Origin: an uncultured Microbacterium sp.
Lineage (GTDB): Bacteria; Actinomycetota; Actinomycetes; Actinomycetales; Microbacteriaceae
NCBI RefSeq assembly: GCF_947488465.1
Contig: NZ_CANKZA010000003.1
Coordinates: forward strand, 248,001 to 312,000
DNA: 64,000 nt
Direction of reading: 5' to 3'
The notes below the pieces were generated by a model. That model searched no databases, was not told the origin of the DNA, and saw only the letters and a program-made list of their open reading frames with translations. Made by a program: the position numbers and the translations under genes. This document shows positions 1 through 8,660 of the stretch, in pieces. Numbering within the stretch: the stretch's first letter is position 1; each line of letters starts with the position of its first letter.

Positions 1-1
1 T

Positions 2-967
2 CTGCGCCCGTTCGCCGCCCTGTCCGTCGCCGCTGTCGCGGTCGTCCTGCTCGCCGGTTGCGCCGGAGACGGGGGAGACTCGGCCTCGCCGAGTGCCTCC
101 GGAGGCGTCACCGGTGATCTGTGTGCTGCAGCGGCACCGAGCGGCGACATCTCCGATGCGATCTCTGCCTCCGGTGAGGTCGGGTCGGTCCCGACGCTGG
201 AGTTCGCGAAGCCGATCGACATCGACGGTCTGACGATTCAGCGCACGGTCATGGTCGAAGGTGACGGCGAGCCGCTCGCGGCGGGGAACTTCGTGGACTA
301 CGCCGCGACGATCGTGGATGGGGCGACCGGCGAGGTGCTGTCGGAAAGTGGCTACACGGCGGGCGAAGTGCTTCCGGAGCAGATCTCGCCGGAAAGCGGC
401 GGGCAGATCTTCGGATGCGCGACGGTGGGCTCTCGCTTGGCGCTCGCCGCCGCCACCTCGGACGAGGCGAACCCGTCGCTCGTCTACATCATCGACATCC
501 TCGGCGTCACACCCACGACTGCCTGGGGCACCGAGCAGGAGCCTGTTGCGGGCTTGCCGACCGTCACTCTCGACGAGTCGGGCGCGCCGACGATCACCAT
601 CCCCGACGCTGATCCACTCGCCGAGACGACCGTGGTGGCGCTGAAGACGGGTGACGGGGCCACCGTCGAACCGGGTGACCAGGTCTTGCTGCAGTACCGC
701 GGTGTGCGGTGGTCCAACGGCGAAGAATTCGACTCGACGTGGTCCAAGGGCGGCGTGCCGATCCCGCTCGCGACGACCGGTGTCGTCTCCGGCTTCCGCC
801 AGGCGCTGGAGGGCCAGACCGTGGGGTCGCAAGTGCTCGTCAGCATGACACCGGCCGACGGCTACGGAGACGGCGAGATCAACACCACGGATCTGAAGGG
901 CGACACCCTCGTTTTCGTGATCGACATCCTGGGTACGGCGACACCCGCTGCTGCCACCGCTCCGTAA
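2..967 (+). CDS. FKBP-type peptidyl-prolyl isomerase lipoprotein (5' truncated)
   Basis: The reading frame is open from the first bases of the window, so the true start lies upstream. The visible N-terminus is a hydrophobic stretch ending in a lipobox (LLAGC, bases about 47-61), so the protein should be lipidated on Cys and exported. A low-complexity Gly/Ser/Asp linker follows. The C-terminal third carries FKBP hallmarks (GDQVLLQYRGVRWSNGEEFDSTW and a closing VFVIDILG). The middle third looks like a second, degenerate FKBP unit, with its own VYIIDILG end. The likely role is extracytoplasmic proline isomerisation or protein folding. dxr starts 23 bases downstream with its own promoter-like box. 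Confidence 0.85.
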   Translation: MRPFAALSVAAVAVVLLAGCAGDGGDSASPSASGGVTGDLCAAAAPSGDISDAISASGEVGSVPTLEFAKPIDIDGLTIQRTVMVEGDGEPLAAGNFVDYAATIVDGATGEVLSESGYTAGEVLPEQISPESGGQIFGCATVGSRLALAAATSDEANPSLVYIIDILGVTPTTAWGTEQEPVAGLPTVTLDESGAPTITIPDADPLAETTVVALKTGDGATVEPGDQVLLQYRGVRWSNGEEFDSTWSKGGVPIPLATTGVVSGFRQALEGQTVGSQVLVSMTPADGYGDGEINTTDLKGDTLVFVIDILGTATPAAATAP

Positions 968-978
968 GAGCCGCTGGG

Positions 979-990
979 TAGGCTGACGGC
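979..990 (+). promoter_or_regulatory. Leaderless-type promoter of dxr
   Basis: TAGGCT (979-984) followed by six bases and then the dxr ATG. A -10 box this close to the start puts transcription initiation at or next to the A of the ATG. No Shine-Dalgarno is visible. Confidence 0.55.
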
Positions 991-2073
991 ATGCGCCGCA
1001 TCCTGATCCTCGGTTCCACCGGCTCGATCGGCACGCAGGCCCTCGACGTCATCCGCTCGCGGCGCGCGCGATTCGAGGTCGTCGGTCTCGCAGTCGGTCG
1101 TGATACCGACACCATGGCGGCGCAGGCCGTCGAGTTCGGCGTCGCGCACACGGCGGTCGGCGCCGACGAAGCCGAGCAGCTTGTGCGTGATGTGGATGCC
1201 GACGTCGTCCTCAACGGCATCACCGGCTCCGTCGGCCTCGGGCCGACGCTGGCGGCGCTCGAGACGGGACGCACGCTCGCCCTGGCGAACAAGGAGTCCC
1301 TCATCGTCGGAGGCGATCTGGTCACCCGGCTCGCCGCACCGGGACAGATCGTGCCCGTCGACTCCGAGCACTCGGCGATCGCGCAGGCGCTGCGCGCCGG
1401 CGACACCGGGGAAGTGCGCCGGCTCGTCCTGACGGCATCCGGCGGTCCGTTCCGAGGGCGCACGCGAGACGAGCTGTCGTCCGTGACGCCCGCGGAAGCG
1501 CTCGCGCACCCGACGTGGGACATGGGGCGAATGGTCACGACGAACTCTGCGACGCTCGTCAACAAGGGCCTCGAAGTGATCGAGGCCCACCTGCTCTTCG
1601 GTGTCGACTACGACGCCATCGACGTTGTCGTGCACCCGCAGTCGATCGTCCACTCGATGGTCGAGTTCGTCGATGGTTCCACGATCGCCCAGGCGTCGCC
1701 CCCCGACATGCGGTTGCCGATCTCGCTCGGTCTGGACTGGCCGCACCGGGTCTCCGGCGTCGGCGTGCCGCTCGATTGGACGCGCGCACAGGCGTGGGCC
1801 TTCGAGCCGCTCGATGAGACGGCCTTCCCGGCGGTCGCCTTGGCCAAGCAGGTCGGCCGCGCCGGCAGTACCTACCCTGCCGTCTTCAACGCCGCGAACG
1901 AGCAAGCGGTCGATGCCTTCCACGAGGGACGATTGAGCTTCACCGGCATCGTCGACACGGTCTCCGCGACCGTGGACGCCCACGACGCGCCCGCGGTGCT
2001 GTCTCGAGAGGCGCTCGTCGATGCGGAGAGCTGGGCGCGCCGCGCGGCCGACGCGCGCATCGCGCGCGCCTGA
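991..2073 (+). CDS. dxr: 1-deoxy-D-xylulose 5-phosphate reductoisomerase
   Basis: Second step of the MEP isoprenoid pathway: NADPH-dependent rearrangement and reduction of DXP to 2-C-methyl-D-erythritol 4-phosphate. The 360-residue protein begins with a Rossmann motif ([16 protein letters not shown]). It also shows the [11 protein letters not shown] segment, the catalytic loop region around [14 protein letters not shown] and TASGGPF, and the substrate region HPTWDMG. Length is slightly below the usual 380-400 residues, as in related actinobacteria. ispG of the same pathway lies 10 kb downstream with rseP between, so the common dxr-rseP-ispG order is kept but spread by inserted genes. Confidence 0.97.
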   Translation: MRRILILGSTGSIGTQALDVIRSRRARFEVVGLAVGRDTDTMAAQAVEFGVAHTAVGADEAEQLVRDVDADVVLNGITGSVGLGPTLAALETGRTLALANKESLIVGGDLVTRLAAPGQIVPVDSEHSAIAQALRAGDTGEVRRLVLTASGGPFRGRTRDELSSVTPAEALAHPTWDMGRMVTTNSATLVNKGLEVIEAHLLFGVDYDAIDVVVHPQSIVHSMVEFVDGSTIAQASPPDMRLPISLGLDWPHRVSGVGVPLDWTRAQAWAFEPLDETAFPAVALAKQVGRAGSTYPAVFNAANEQAVDAFHEGRLSFTGIVDTVSATVDAHDAPAVLSREALVDAESWARRAADARIARA

Positions 2074-2101
2074 GGCCGCGGACCCGAGTGTCGACGACGC
2101 G

Positions 2102-2132
2102 GATCGGCCCGCCGGGGGGCGGCAGGCCGATC
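2102..2132. terminator. Inverted repeat between dxr and pflA
   Basis: GATCGGCC (2102-2109) and GGCCGATC (2125-2132) form an 8-bp stem in the gap between two convergent genes. There is no T-run, so this is a candidate bidirectional terminator only. Confidence 0.4.
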
Positions 2133-2176
2133 GCTGCACGTCGTCGTGCGACTGATCGGTGTCGGGGGAACCGCGA

Positions 2177-3109
2177 TCAGTACGTCGGCAGGCCGTGCGC
2201 GCGGAATTGTGCCCGCACGCGCTCGGTCAGCTCGGGTGCGGGCGCCGGCGTTCCGTCGAGCTCATAGCGACGGCCCAACGCATCCCACTTGTCACGACCC
2301 ATCTGGTGGAACGGCAGGACCTCGACCCGTGTCACCATGCCGGGCCGGATGAGGGCGAGCGAGGCTGCGTACTCCGCGACCTTCTCCACGTTGTCGACGT
2401 CGTCGGTGAGGCCCGGCACCAGCACGAAACGGATCCAGACCTCGGGTCCGTCCGCGCGCTTGGCGAGTCGGCGTCCGAACTCCAGCGTGGGTTCGAGTTC
2501 ACGCCCGGTGACTTTCCGATACGTGTCGGGGTTGCCGCTCTTGACATCGAGGAGCACGAGATCGACGTCGTCGAGCATCGCATCCGTCGCCGCAGCGCCG
2601 AGATAGCCCGACGTGTCCAACGCCGTGTGCACGCCGAGGTCTTTCGCTCCGCGAAGGATGCGCGCGGCGAACGCGGGCTGCATGAGCACCTCGCCGCCGG
2701 AGAGCGTGATGCCGCCGCCGGTCGCGCGGAAGACCGCGAGATAGCGGCGGATGCGGGTCAGCAGCTCGTCGCTGGTGACGCTCCGCCCGTTCTTCATGGC
2801 CATCGTGTCGGGGTTGTGGCAGTACAGGCACTGAAGCGGGCAACCGCTGAGGAACGTCGTCAGGCGGGTCCCGGGACCATCGACCGCGGTCACCAGCTCC
2901 CACGAATGGACCGATCCGAGGCGTCCTTCGCGCATCGCCGTGAGGCGGTCGTGGTGTGAAGCGTCCGAGGTGGTGAGCCCATCGAGACCGGCGCCCGCGC
3001 GCCGCAGCGCGGGCGCCTGGAGGGGGACCTCCAGGCGCACCGCGTCGGCGGGGACGTCGCTCTTCACCGCGACGTCACACTCGGGGCGACGCAGGATCGT
3101 CGCAGCCAT
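2177..3109 (-). CDS. pflA: Pyruvate formate-lyase activating enzyme (radical SAM)
   Basis: Glycyl-radical activase that uses SAM and a 4Fe-4S cluster to place the radical on PflB. The cluster motif C-x3-C-x2-C is visible in GCPLQCLYCHNPDT, preceded by the family's VDGPGTR. GGGITLSGGE and DVKSGNPDTYRKVTG match the rest of the core. Homology to the family begins near EGRLGSVHSWE. About 55-60 residues before it look like an N-terminal extension, so the true start could be internal. The first ATG has an AGAGAGAG stretch upstream and is kept here. It lies 30 bases downstream of pflB on the same strand, clearly one operon. Confidence 0.93.
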   Translation of the reverse strand: MAATILRRPECDVAVKSDVPADAVRLEVPLQAPALRRAGAGLDGLTTSDASHHDRLTAMREGRLGSVHSWELVTAVDGPGTRLTTFLSGCPLQCLYCHNPDTMAMKNGRSVTSDELLTRIRRYLAVFRATGGGITLSGGEVLMQPAFAARILRGAKDLGVHTALDTSGYLGAAATDAMLDDVDLVLLDVKSGNPDTYRKVTGRELEPTLEFGRRLAKRADGPEVWIRFVLVPGLTDDVDNVEKVAEYAASLALIRPGMVTRVEVLPFHQMGRDKWDALGRRYELDGTPAPAPELTERVRAQFRAHGLPTY

Positions 3110-3139
3110 GTCATCGACTCTCTCTGTTGATCCCGCGCG

Positions 3140-5401
3140 TCAGATCGCGCCGTGGAATGTGCGCGACAGGACATCGAGCTGCTGCTCGCGCGTCAGTCGC
3201 ACGAAGTTCACGGCGTAGCCGGACACACGGATCGTCAGCTGCGGGTAGTTCTCGGGGTGCTCCATGGCGTCTTCGAGAGTGTCCCGGTTGAGGACGTTGA
3301 CGTTCATGTGGTAGCCCTGAGAACCGACGTAGGCGTCGAGAAGACCCGCCAGGTTGGCGATCTGCTCGTCCTTCGTCCGGCCGAGACCAGAGGGGACCAC
3401 CGTGTTGGTCAGCGAGATGCCGTCCTGAGACTGGTCGTAGGGGAGTTTCGCGACTGAGAGAGCGGATGCCAGCATCCCGTGGGTGTCGCGGCCGTTCATC
3501 GGGTTGGCACCCGGAGCGAAGGGCTCTCCGGCGCGGCGGCCGTCGGGCGTGTTGCCGGTGGCCTTGCCGTAGACGACGTTCGACGTGATCGTCAGCACCG
3601 ACTGGGTCGGCATGGCGTTGCGATACATCGGGTGACGACGGATCTTCGCCATGAAACGCTCGACCAGGTCAACGGCGATGTCGTCGGCGCGGTCATCGTC
3701 GTTGCCGTACGTCGGGTACTCGCCCTCGGTGATGTAGTCGACCACGACACCGCGATCGTCGAACACCGGGGTGACCGAGGCGTACTTGATCGCCGACAGC
3801 GAGTCGGTCGCGACCGAGAGGCCGGCGATGCCGCAGGCCATCGTACGCAGCACGTCCTTGTCGTGGAGCGCCATCTCGAGGCGTTCGTAGGCGTACTTGT
3901 CGTGCGACCAGTGGATGCAGTTGAGCGCCTCGACGTAGGTCTCCGCGAGCCAGTCCATCGTGAGGTTGAACCGGGCCATGACGTCATCGAAGTCGAGTCG
4001 TCCCTCGGCGACGGGCGCCGCAACGGGGGAGATCTGCTTGCCCGAGACCTCGTCGCGGCCGCCGTTGATGGCGTAGAGGAGGGTCTTGGCGAGGTTGACG
4101 CGAGCGCCGAAGAACTGCATCTGCTTGCCGACGCGCATCGGGCTCACGCAGCACGCGATCGCCGCGTCATCGCCCCACGCCGGCCGGATGATCTCATCCG
4201 ACTCGTACTGGACGGCGGACGTGTCGATCGAGACCTGAGCGCAGAAGTCCTTGAAGCCCTGCGGAAGGTTGGGGCTCCAGAACACCGTCATGTTGGGCTC
4301 GGGGGCCGGGCCGAGGTTGTAGAGCGTCTGCAGGTAGCGGAACGAGTTCTTTGTGACGAGGGGACGACCGTCTTCGCCCATACCGCCGATCGTCTCGGTG
4401 ACCCACGTCGGGTCGCCGGAGAAGAGGGCGTCGTACTCGGGAGTACGCAGGAACCGGACGATGCGGAGCTTGATGACGAAGTCGTCGATGATCTCCTGGG
4501 CCTCAGACTCGGTGATGAGGCCGGCGGCGAGATCGCGCTCGATGAAGATGTCGAGGAAGGTCGAGGTGCGGCCGAGCGACATCGCCGCGCCGTTCTGCTC
4601 CTTGACGGCACCGAGATACGCGAAGTACAGCCACTGGACGGCTTCACGGGCCGTCTTGGCGGGGCCGGAGATGTCGACGCCGTAGGAGGCAGCCATCTGC
4701 TTGAGCTCGCCGAGCGCGCGGATCTGCTCTGCGTGCTCTTCGCGCATCCGCACGACTTCTTCCGTGAACGGCGTCGTGTCGAGGCCGAGCTTGTCGACCT
4801 TCTTGGCGGCGATCAGCGCGTCGACGCCGTAGAGCGCGACGCGGCGGTAGTCGCCGATGATGCGGCCACGGCCGTAAGCGTCGGGAAGGCCGGTGATGAT
4901 GTGTGAGCTGCGTGCGGCGCGCACATTCGGGGAGTAGGCGTCGAACACGCCTTCGTTGTGGGTCTTGCGGTAGGTCGTGAAGACCTCTTTGAGGCTCTGG
5001 TCCACCTCGTATCCGTAGGTGTTCAGGGCGCCTTCGACCATCCGCCAGCCGCCGTTGGGCATGATCGCCCGCTTGAGCGGTGCGTCGGTCTGCAGGCCCA
5101 CGATCACGGTGTCATCGTCGCTGATGTACCCCGGCGCGTGAGCGACGATGCTGGCGGGAGTATGCGTGTCGACGTCGTAGATTCCCTTTTCGCGCTCGGC
5201 GGGGAACATGTCGCTGAGGGTCGCCCAGACGCGTGTGGTGCGATCGGTGGGACCGGCGAGGAAGGCGCTGTCACCGGTGTAGGGCGTGTAGTTGCGCTGG
5301 ATGAAGTCGCGGACGTCGATGTCGTCCTGCCACGGTCCGGTGGTGAATCCGGTCCAGGCGGCGGGCTGCACATCTTGTGCGGCGGGGGTGAGAGTAGTCA
5401 T
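3140..5401 (-). CDS. pflB: Formate C-acetyltransferase (pyruvate formate-lyase)
   Basis: Converts pyruvate and CoA to acetyl-CoA and formate under anoxia. The adjacent active-site cysteines are visible in [12 protein letters not shown], and the glycyl-radical loop near the C-terminus is [13 protein letters not shown] chose the ATG at 5401 (protein begins [10 protein letters not shown], about 753 residues) because AAGGAAGCG sits just upstream, which makes the earlier in-frame ATG at 5440 unlikely. It forms an operon with pflA. The upstream gap holds two abutting palindromes, so expression is probably under a GntR/FadR-like or redox regulator. PFL implies fermentative or microaerobic capacity. 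Confidence 0.97.
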   Translation of the reverse strand: MTTLTPAAQDVQPAAWTGFTTGPWQDDIDVRDFIQRNYTPYTGDSAFLAGPTDRTTRVWATLSDMFPAEREKGIYDVDTHTPASIVAHAPGYISDDDTVIVGLQTDAPLKRAIMPNGGWRMVEGALNTYGYEVDQSLKEVFTTYRKTHNEGVFDAYSPNVRAARSSHIITGLPDAYGRGRIIGDYRRVALYGVDALIAAKKVDKLGLDTTPFTEEVVRMREEHAEQIRALGELKQMAASYGVDISGPAKTAREAVQWLYFAYLGAVKEQNGAAMSLGRTSTFLDIFIERDLAAGLITESEAQEIIDDFVIKLRIVRFLRTPEYDALFSGDPTWVTETIGGMGEDGRPLVTKNSFRYLQTLYNLGPAPEPNMTVFWSPNLPQGFKDFCAQVSIDTSAVQYESDEIIRPAWGDDAAIACCVSPMRVGKQMQFFGARVNLAKTLLYAINGGRDEVSGKQISPVAAPVAEGRLDFDDVMARFNLTMDWLAETYVEALNCIHWSHDKYAYERLEMALHDKDVLRTMACGIAGLSVATDSLSAIKYASVTPVFDDRGVVVDYITEGEYPTYGNDDDRADDIAVDLVERFMAKIRRHPMYRNAMPTQSVLTITSNVVYGKATGNTPDGRRAGEPFAPGANPMNGRDTHGMLASALSVAKLPYDQSQDGISLTNTVVPSGLGRTKDEQIANLAGLLDAYVGSQGYHMNVNVLNRDTLEDAMEHPENYPQLTIRVSGYAVNFVRLTREQQLDVLSRTFHGAI

Positions 5402-5455
5402 CGGGATCGCTTCCTTATCCTCGTGGGATCGGCTCTTCAAGGGAGTCGTGCTCTC

Positions 5456-5481
5456 AGGTTAAACCTTGTGGTCCGACCACA
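5456..5481. promoter_or_regulatory. Tandem palindromic operator upstream of pflB
   Basis: Two perfect palindromes abut: AGGTT-A-AACCT (5456-5466) and TGTGGTC-C-GACCACA (5467-5481), 55-80 bases upstream of the pflB start. The second matches the TNGTNNNACNA half-site pattern described for FadR-subfamily GntR regulators such as LldR. The regulator is not encoded next to it. Confidence 0.6.
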
Positions 5482-5570
5482 CCGGAAGGTGCACGGAATC
5501 GACAATGAAAACGTCGATGACGGCAAGATTCTCGTAGTCAGTCCACAAGCATCCCGCTCTCGGAATGGTG

Positions 5571-7214
5571 TCAGGACAGCGGGCGCGTGGGGTCCGAAAG
5601 CGGGGTCGACTCATCCGGGTACGGAACATGCCACGAGGGCTCCGGGACGGCCCAGCCCGCATCGCGCAGCGCGCGCCGCGCAAGCTCTCGCGCCGAGTAG
5701 GGCGTGCGGACGCCGCGGATGTCGCGGTAGTCCTGATGGCCGGGACCGGCCCATAGGACGGCATCACCGTCACCGACGAGCTTCACCGCTTCGAGGATCG
5801 CGCGCTCCGGGGGTGAATACTCGTGGATCTCGGCATCCGGCTGCGCGCGCCGAGCGCCTTCGATGAGGGCGCGCCGGATCTCATCCGGATCCTCATGGCG
5901 AGGGTGATGGTCGGTGACGATGAGGACGTCGCTGCCGAGCACACCCGTGCGCCCCATATCGTGCCGCTTGGTCTTGTCACGGTCGCCGTCGGCGCCGAAC
6001 AGCATGACGACACGTCCCGGTGTCACCCGGCGCACCGCGGCGAGCGTCTTCTCGAAGGCGTCCGGTGAGTGTCCGAAATCGACGTACACGGCGGGGCCGG
6101 TATCGCCCGAGACCCGCTGGGTGCGTCCCGGAAGATGCGCGTCGATTCGGCCCCCATCGAGTGCGTCGACCAGACGCGTCCAGTCGTAGCCGGCTTCGAG
6201 CAGCATGACGATCGCGAGCCCGGCGTTTGCGGCCATGTGCCGGCCGATCACGGGGACCGTTGTCGTGAGCGTCCCGGCCGGGCCCGTGAGGGTGAACTCG
6301 GTCCCATCCTGACGCTCCGCAACGATGTCCACGGTCCAGTCGGCGGGACCGTCCGGGTCGGCGGCGATGTCCGGAGTGATGATGGTCACGACGGGCACCT
6401 CGCTGCGCGTGGCGACTTCGACACCGTAGGTCGAATCGAGGCACACGACGCCGCGACGGGCGCGGTCGGGACGGAACAGCGGAAGCTTCGCCTCGAAATA
6501 CTCCCGCATGTCGGCGTAGTCGTCGAGGTGATCGTGGGTGAGATTGGTGAATCCGGCGACGTCGAACACGATGCCGTCGACACGGTGACGGCTGAGGGCC
6601 TGGGCGCTCACCTCGACGGCGACCGCCTCGACGCCCCGCTCGCGCATGAGCGCGAGAAGTGCGTGGAATTCGCTCGCTTCGGGGGTTGTCAAGCGTGAGA
6701 CGATGACGTCGCCGGCGATGTGACGTTCGGCGGTGGAGGACAATCCCGTCACGACGTTCAGCTGACCGAGGATGCCTTCCAGCAGATGGGAGACGCTTGT
6801 CTTGCCGTTGGTCCCGGTCGTCGCGAGCAACACCGGGAGGTTCTCGGACGTTCCGTAGACCCAGGCCGAGAGGTCACCGAGGATCGCGCGCGGGTTCGCC
6901 ACGACGACCATCGGCAGCCCGGCCGGGGCGGCGATGGCGGCGCCGGCGGCATCCGTCACGATCGCGACGGCGCCCTGTTCCGCTGCCGTGGCGGCGAAGT
7001 CGGCGCCGTGGCGGTTGACGCCTTGGATCGCCACGAACGCCTCGCCGGCGCGAAGGTCAGCCGTCGCGAGGGTGAGGCCGCTGAGGATCACGTCCGTGGC
7101 ATCGCCCTCGATCAGGCCGCCGAACCGCTCGGCGAGCTCCACGAGGCGGCGCTCCGGTGGGCGGGAGGGCCGGAGGACGGGAGGCAACTGGGCGGGAGTC
7201 GAATCACTGGGCAT
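5571..7214 (-). CDS. murE: UDP-N-acetylmuramyl-tripeptide synthetase (MurE-type Mur ligase)
   Basis: ATP-dependent ligase that adds the third amino acid of the peptidoglycan stem peptide. At 547 residues it has an N-terminal UDP-binding domain, the P-loop TTGTNGKTS near residue 134, a central region with NLTHDHLDDY, and a C-terminal domain with VMLFGADGDRDKTKR and WAGPGHQDYRDI. The position that reads DNPR in diaminopimelate-adding enzymes reads HHPR (TDHHPRHEDP, about residue 433), pointing to a different acceptor amino acid. It stands alone rather than in a division/cell-wall cluster, so a second copy elsewhere is possible. Start at ATG 7214; the next gene on this strand is pflB, 170 bases on. 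Confidence 0.9.
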   Translation of the reverse strand: MPSDSTPAQLPPVLRPSRPPERRLVELAERFGGLIEGDATDVILSGLTLATADLRAGEAFVAIQGVNRHGADFAATAAEQGAVAIVTDAAGAAIAAPAGLPMVVVANPRAILGDLSAWVYGTSENLPVLLATTGTNGKTSVSHLLEGILGQLNVVTGLSSTAERHIAGDVIVSRLTTPEASEFHALLALMRERGVEAVAVEVSAQALSRHRVDGIVFDVAGFTNLTHDHLDDYADMREYFEAKLPLFRPDRARRGVVCLDSTYGVEVATRSEVPVVTIITPDIAADPDGPADWTVDIVAERQDGTEFTLTGPAGTLTTTVPVIGRHMAANAGLAIVMLLEAGYDWTRLVDALDGGRIDAHLPGRTQRVSGDTGPAVYVDFGHSPDAFEKTLAAVRRVTPGRVVMLFGADGDRDKTKRHDMGRTGVLGSDVLIVTDHHPRHEDPDEIRRALIEGARRAQPDAEIHEYSPPERAILEAVKLVGDGDAVLWAGPGHQDYRDIRGVRTPYSARELARRALRDAGWAVPEPSWHVPYPDESTPLSDPTRPLS

Positions 7215-7277
7215 ATCTCGTCCATCCTCTCATCCGGGGGCGGCGAGGCGGGGACGCGAATCCCCGCCTCGCTGTGC

Positions 7278-7964
7278 TCACGCGCGGCGGCGGAAGAGCG
7301 CGACGCCGAGGGCGGCGAGCGCGACGACCAGCGCGCCGCCGGACAGCCACAGGGCCGTCGGGTCGGTGGCGGGGGCAGCCTCGGCGTGGTCGGTCGCCTC
7401 GGCGTGCTCATCCGCATCCGCCTCGGCGTGGCCATGACCGTCTGTGGCCGCGACCGCGCCGACGGCGACGATGGGAGCCGGCGCCTCGAGGTCATCCGCG
7501 GTCTGACCGTCCGCTGCGACCTCCGCCCACTCGGTTTCGCCGGTGACGCACTCCTGCAGGACCGGGAACGCGACGTCGGAATCGGCGACGGACGACGCGA
7601 AAATGACGTCCATCTCGACGCTCGCCGCGATCCCGTTCTCGACCGGAGTGACGGCCGTGTAGGTCAGTTGCGTCGGGATGCCGTCGTCGCCGGTGACGCG
7701 GCTGATGGTCCACGCGCCGTCCAGCACCGGGGTTGCCCCGTCGATGCCCTCGGGCAGATCGAACACGAGCGCCGTGGTCGGGGAATCCTCGCATCCGTGG
7801 CTGAAGCTGAAGGCCAGGCGCGTCGACGCGCCGGCGCTCGAGTCTTCCGGCGTCACGTGGACATGTGCCGAGGCGGCCAACGGGGCGGCGACGGCAAGGG
7901 CGGTCCCGGCAAGGATGCCGGCGAAAAGGCGCGCGCGACGGCGCGCAGGGGTCGTGGTGTTCAT
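7278..7964 (-). CDS. YcnI-like DUF1775 protein with C-terminal membrane anchor
   Basis: The mature part starts with AHVHVTPEDSSAGAST, typical of DUF1775/YcnI proteins, some of which bind copper through the N-terminal His after signal cleavage. A signal peptide (residues about 10-32, cleavage after AASA) precedes it. The C-terminus has a His/Glu/Asp-rich linker (DGHGHAEADADEHAE) and one membrane helix ending in RRRA, so the domain should sit on the outer face of the membrane. Start at ATG 7964 is backed by AGAGAGA eight bases upstream. The frame stays open upstream into the next gene, but the signal peptide and ribosome-binding site argue for a separate protein. Confidence 0.88.
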   Translation of the reverse strand: MNTTTPARRRARLFAGILAGTALAVAAPLAASAHVHVTPEDSSAGASTRLAFSFSHGCEDSPTTALVFDLPEGIDGATPVLDGAWTISRVTGDDGIPTQLTYTAVTPVENGIAASVEMDVIFASSVADSDVAFPVLQECVTGETEWAEVAADGQTADDLEAPAPIVAVGAVAATDGHGHAEADADEHAEATDHAEAAPATDPTALWLSGGALVVALAALGVALFRRRA

Positions 7965-8014
7965 GAGATCTCTCTGTGTCTGTGAAAAAGGGGATGCCGC
8001 CGGAGCGGCGTTGC

Positions 8015-8585
8015 TCAGTGAGCGAACGCCGGCGGCCCCCGTCGTGACACACGTGAGGATCGTGGCCGCGTGCGGGCGCGGCTGCCACGAGACCGGGCGG
8101 CGCGGGGCGGCGGCCGGCAGGAGTGGGGACTCGGGGAGGAGCAGCAGGCGTCGGATGCCGCGCCCGAGGGCTGCCAGCATCCGTTCGCCGCTCGCGAGAA
8201 GAATCGTGGTGACGACCGCGGCCACGGCGTGGCCGGCAGTCATTCCCGCGTCCGCCGAGGAGAACCCGGCCGTGAGGGAGAGGAGGCCGTGGACGTGGCC
8301 GTGCAGGGTCGCCGGAGCGTCTGTGCCGACGGCCGCGAAGGCGGTGTGCAGCATCAGTTGCGCAATGGCGACGGTGCCGGCCAGTCGGGGAAGAGAAGGA
8401 CGACGGCCGATGAGGGCGACCGCGATCGGTGTGGCGAGCACGGCGACCGCGAGCAGGAGCCAGAAGGGCGGTGCCCCGCCACCGGAGAGCGTGTGTGCCG
8501 CCCCGGCGACGATCGTCGCCACGAACGCCGCGGCCGACCCGCGGAGCACCCGCAGTCGGCGTGCCCGCATCCGCTCTTTCTGCAC
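8015..8585 (-). pseudogene. Small multi-helix membrane protein, apparent 3' frameshift
   Basis: GTG at 8585 opens a protein of about 180 residues with four or five membrane segments (ATIVAGAA, WLLLAVAVLATPIAVALIG, LAGTVAIAQLMLHTAFA, VAAVVTTILLASG) and an HGHVHG loop. In its own frame there is no stop until the end of the DUF1775 gene. One base over, the expected tail reads VSRRGPPAFAH-stop (stop at 8015-8017), 50 bases before the DUF1775 start. I infer that one base is gained or lost near 8040-8055. This is either a real lesion or a sequencing error. Family not identified; proximity suggests a copper-related partner of the DUF1775 protein. Confidence 0.6.
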
Positions 8586-8597
8586 GCCTGAAGCCTA
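8586..8597 (-). promoter_or_regulatory. Leaderless-type promoter of the membrane-protein gene
   Basis: On the minus strand TAGGCT (8597-8592) precedes GTG 8585 by six bases. Confidence 0.5.
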
Positions 8598-8660
8598 CCC
8601 GCCGAGCAGGGCAGCCCCGGCTGGGCCAATTCCAAGCGTCGGAAGGTAGCGTGATCGCTC

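Noticed and set aside
862..2139. Long open frame on the minus strand over dxr
   Set aside because: Arg/Asp-rich mirror frame of a conserved gene; no ribosome site.
3479..4906. Long open frame on the plus strand inside pflB
   Set aside because: It is a mirror frame of a well-conserved gene, typical of GC-rich DNA, with no start signal and no recognisable family.
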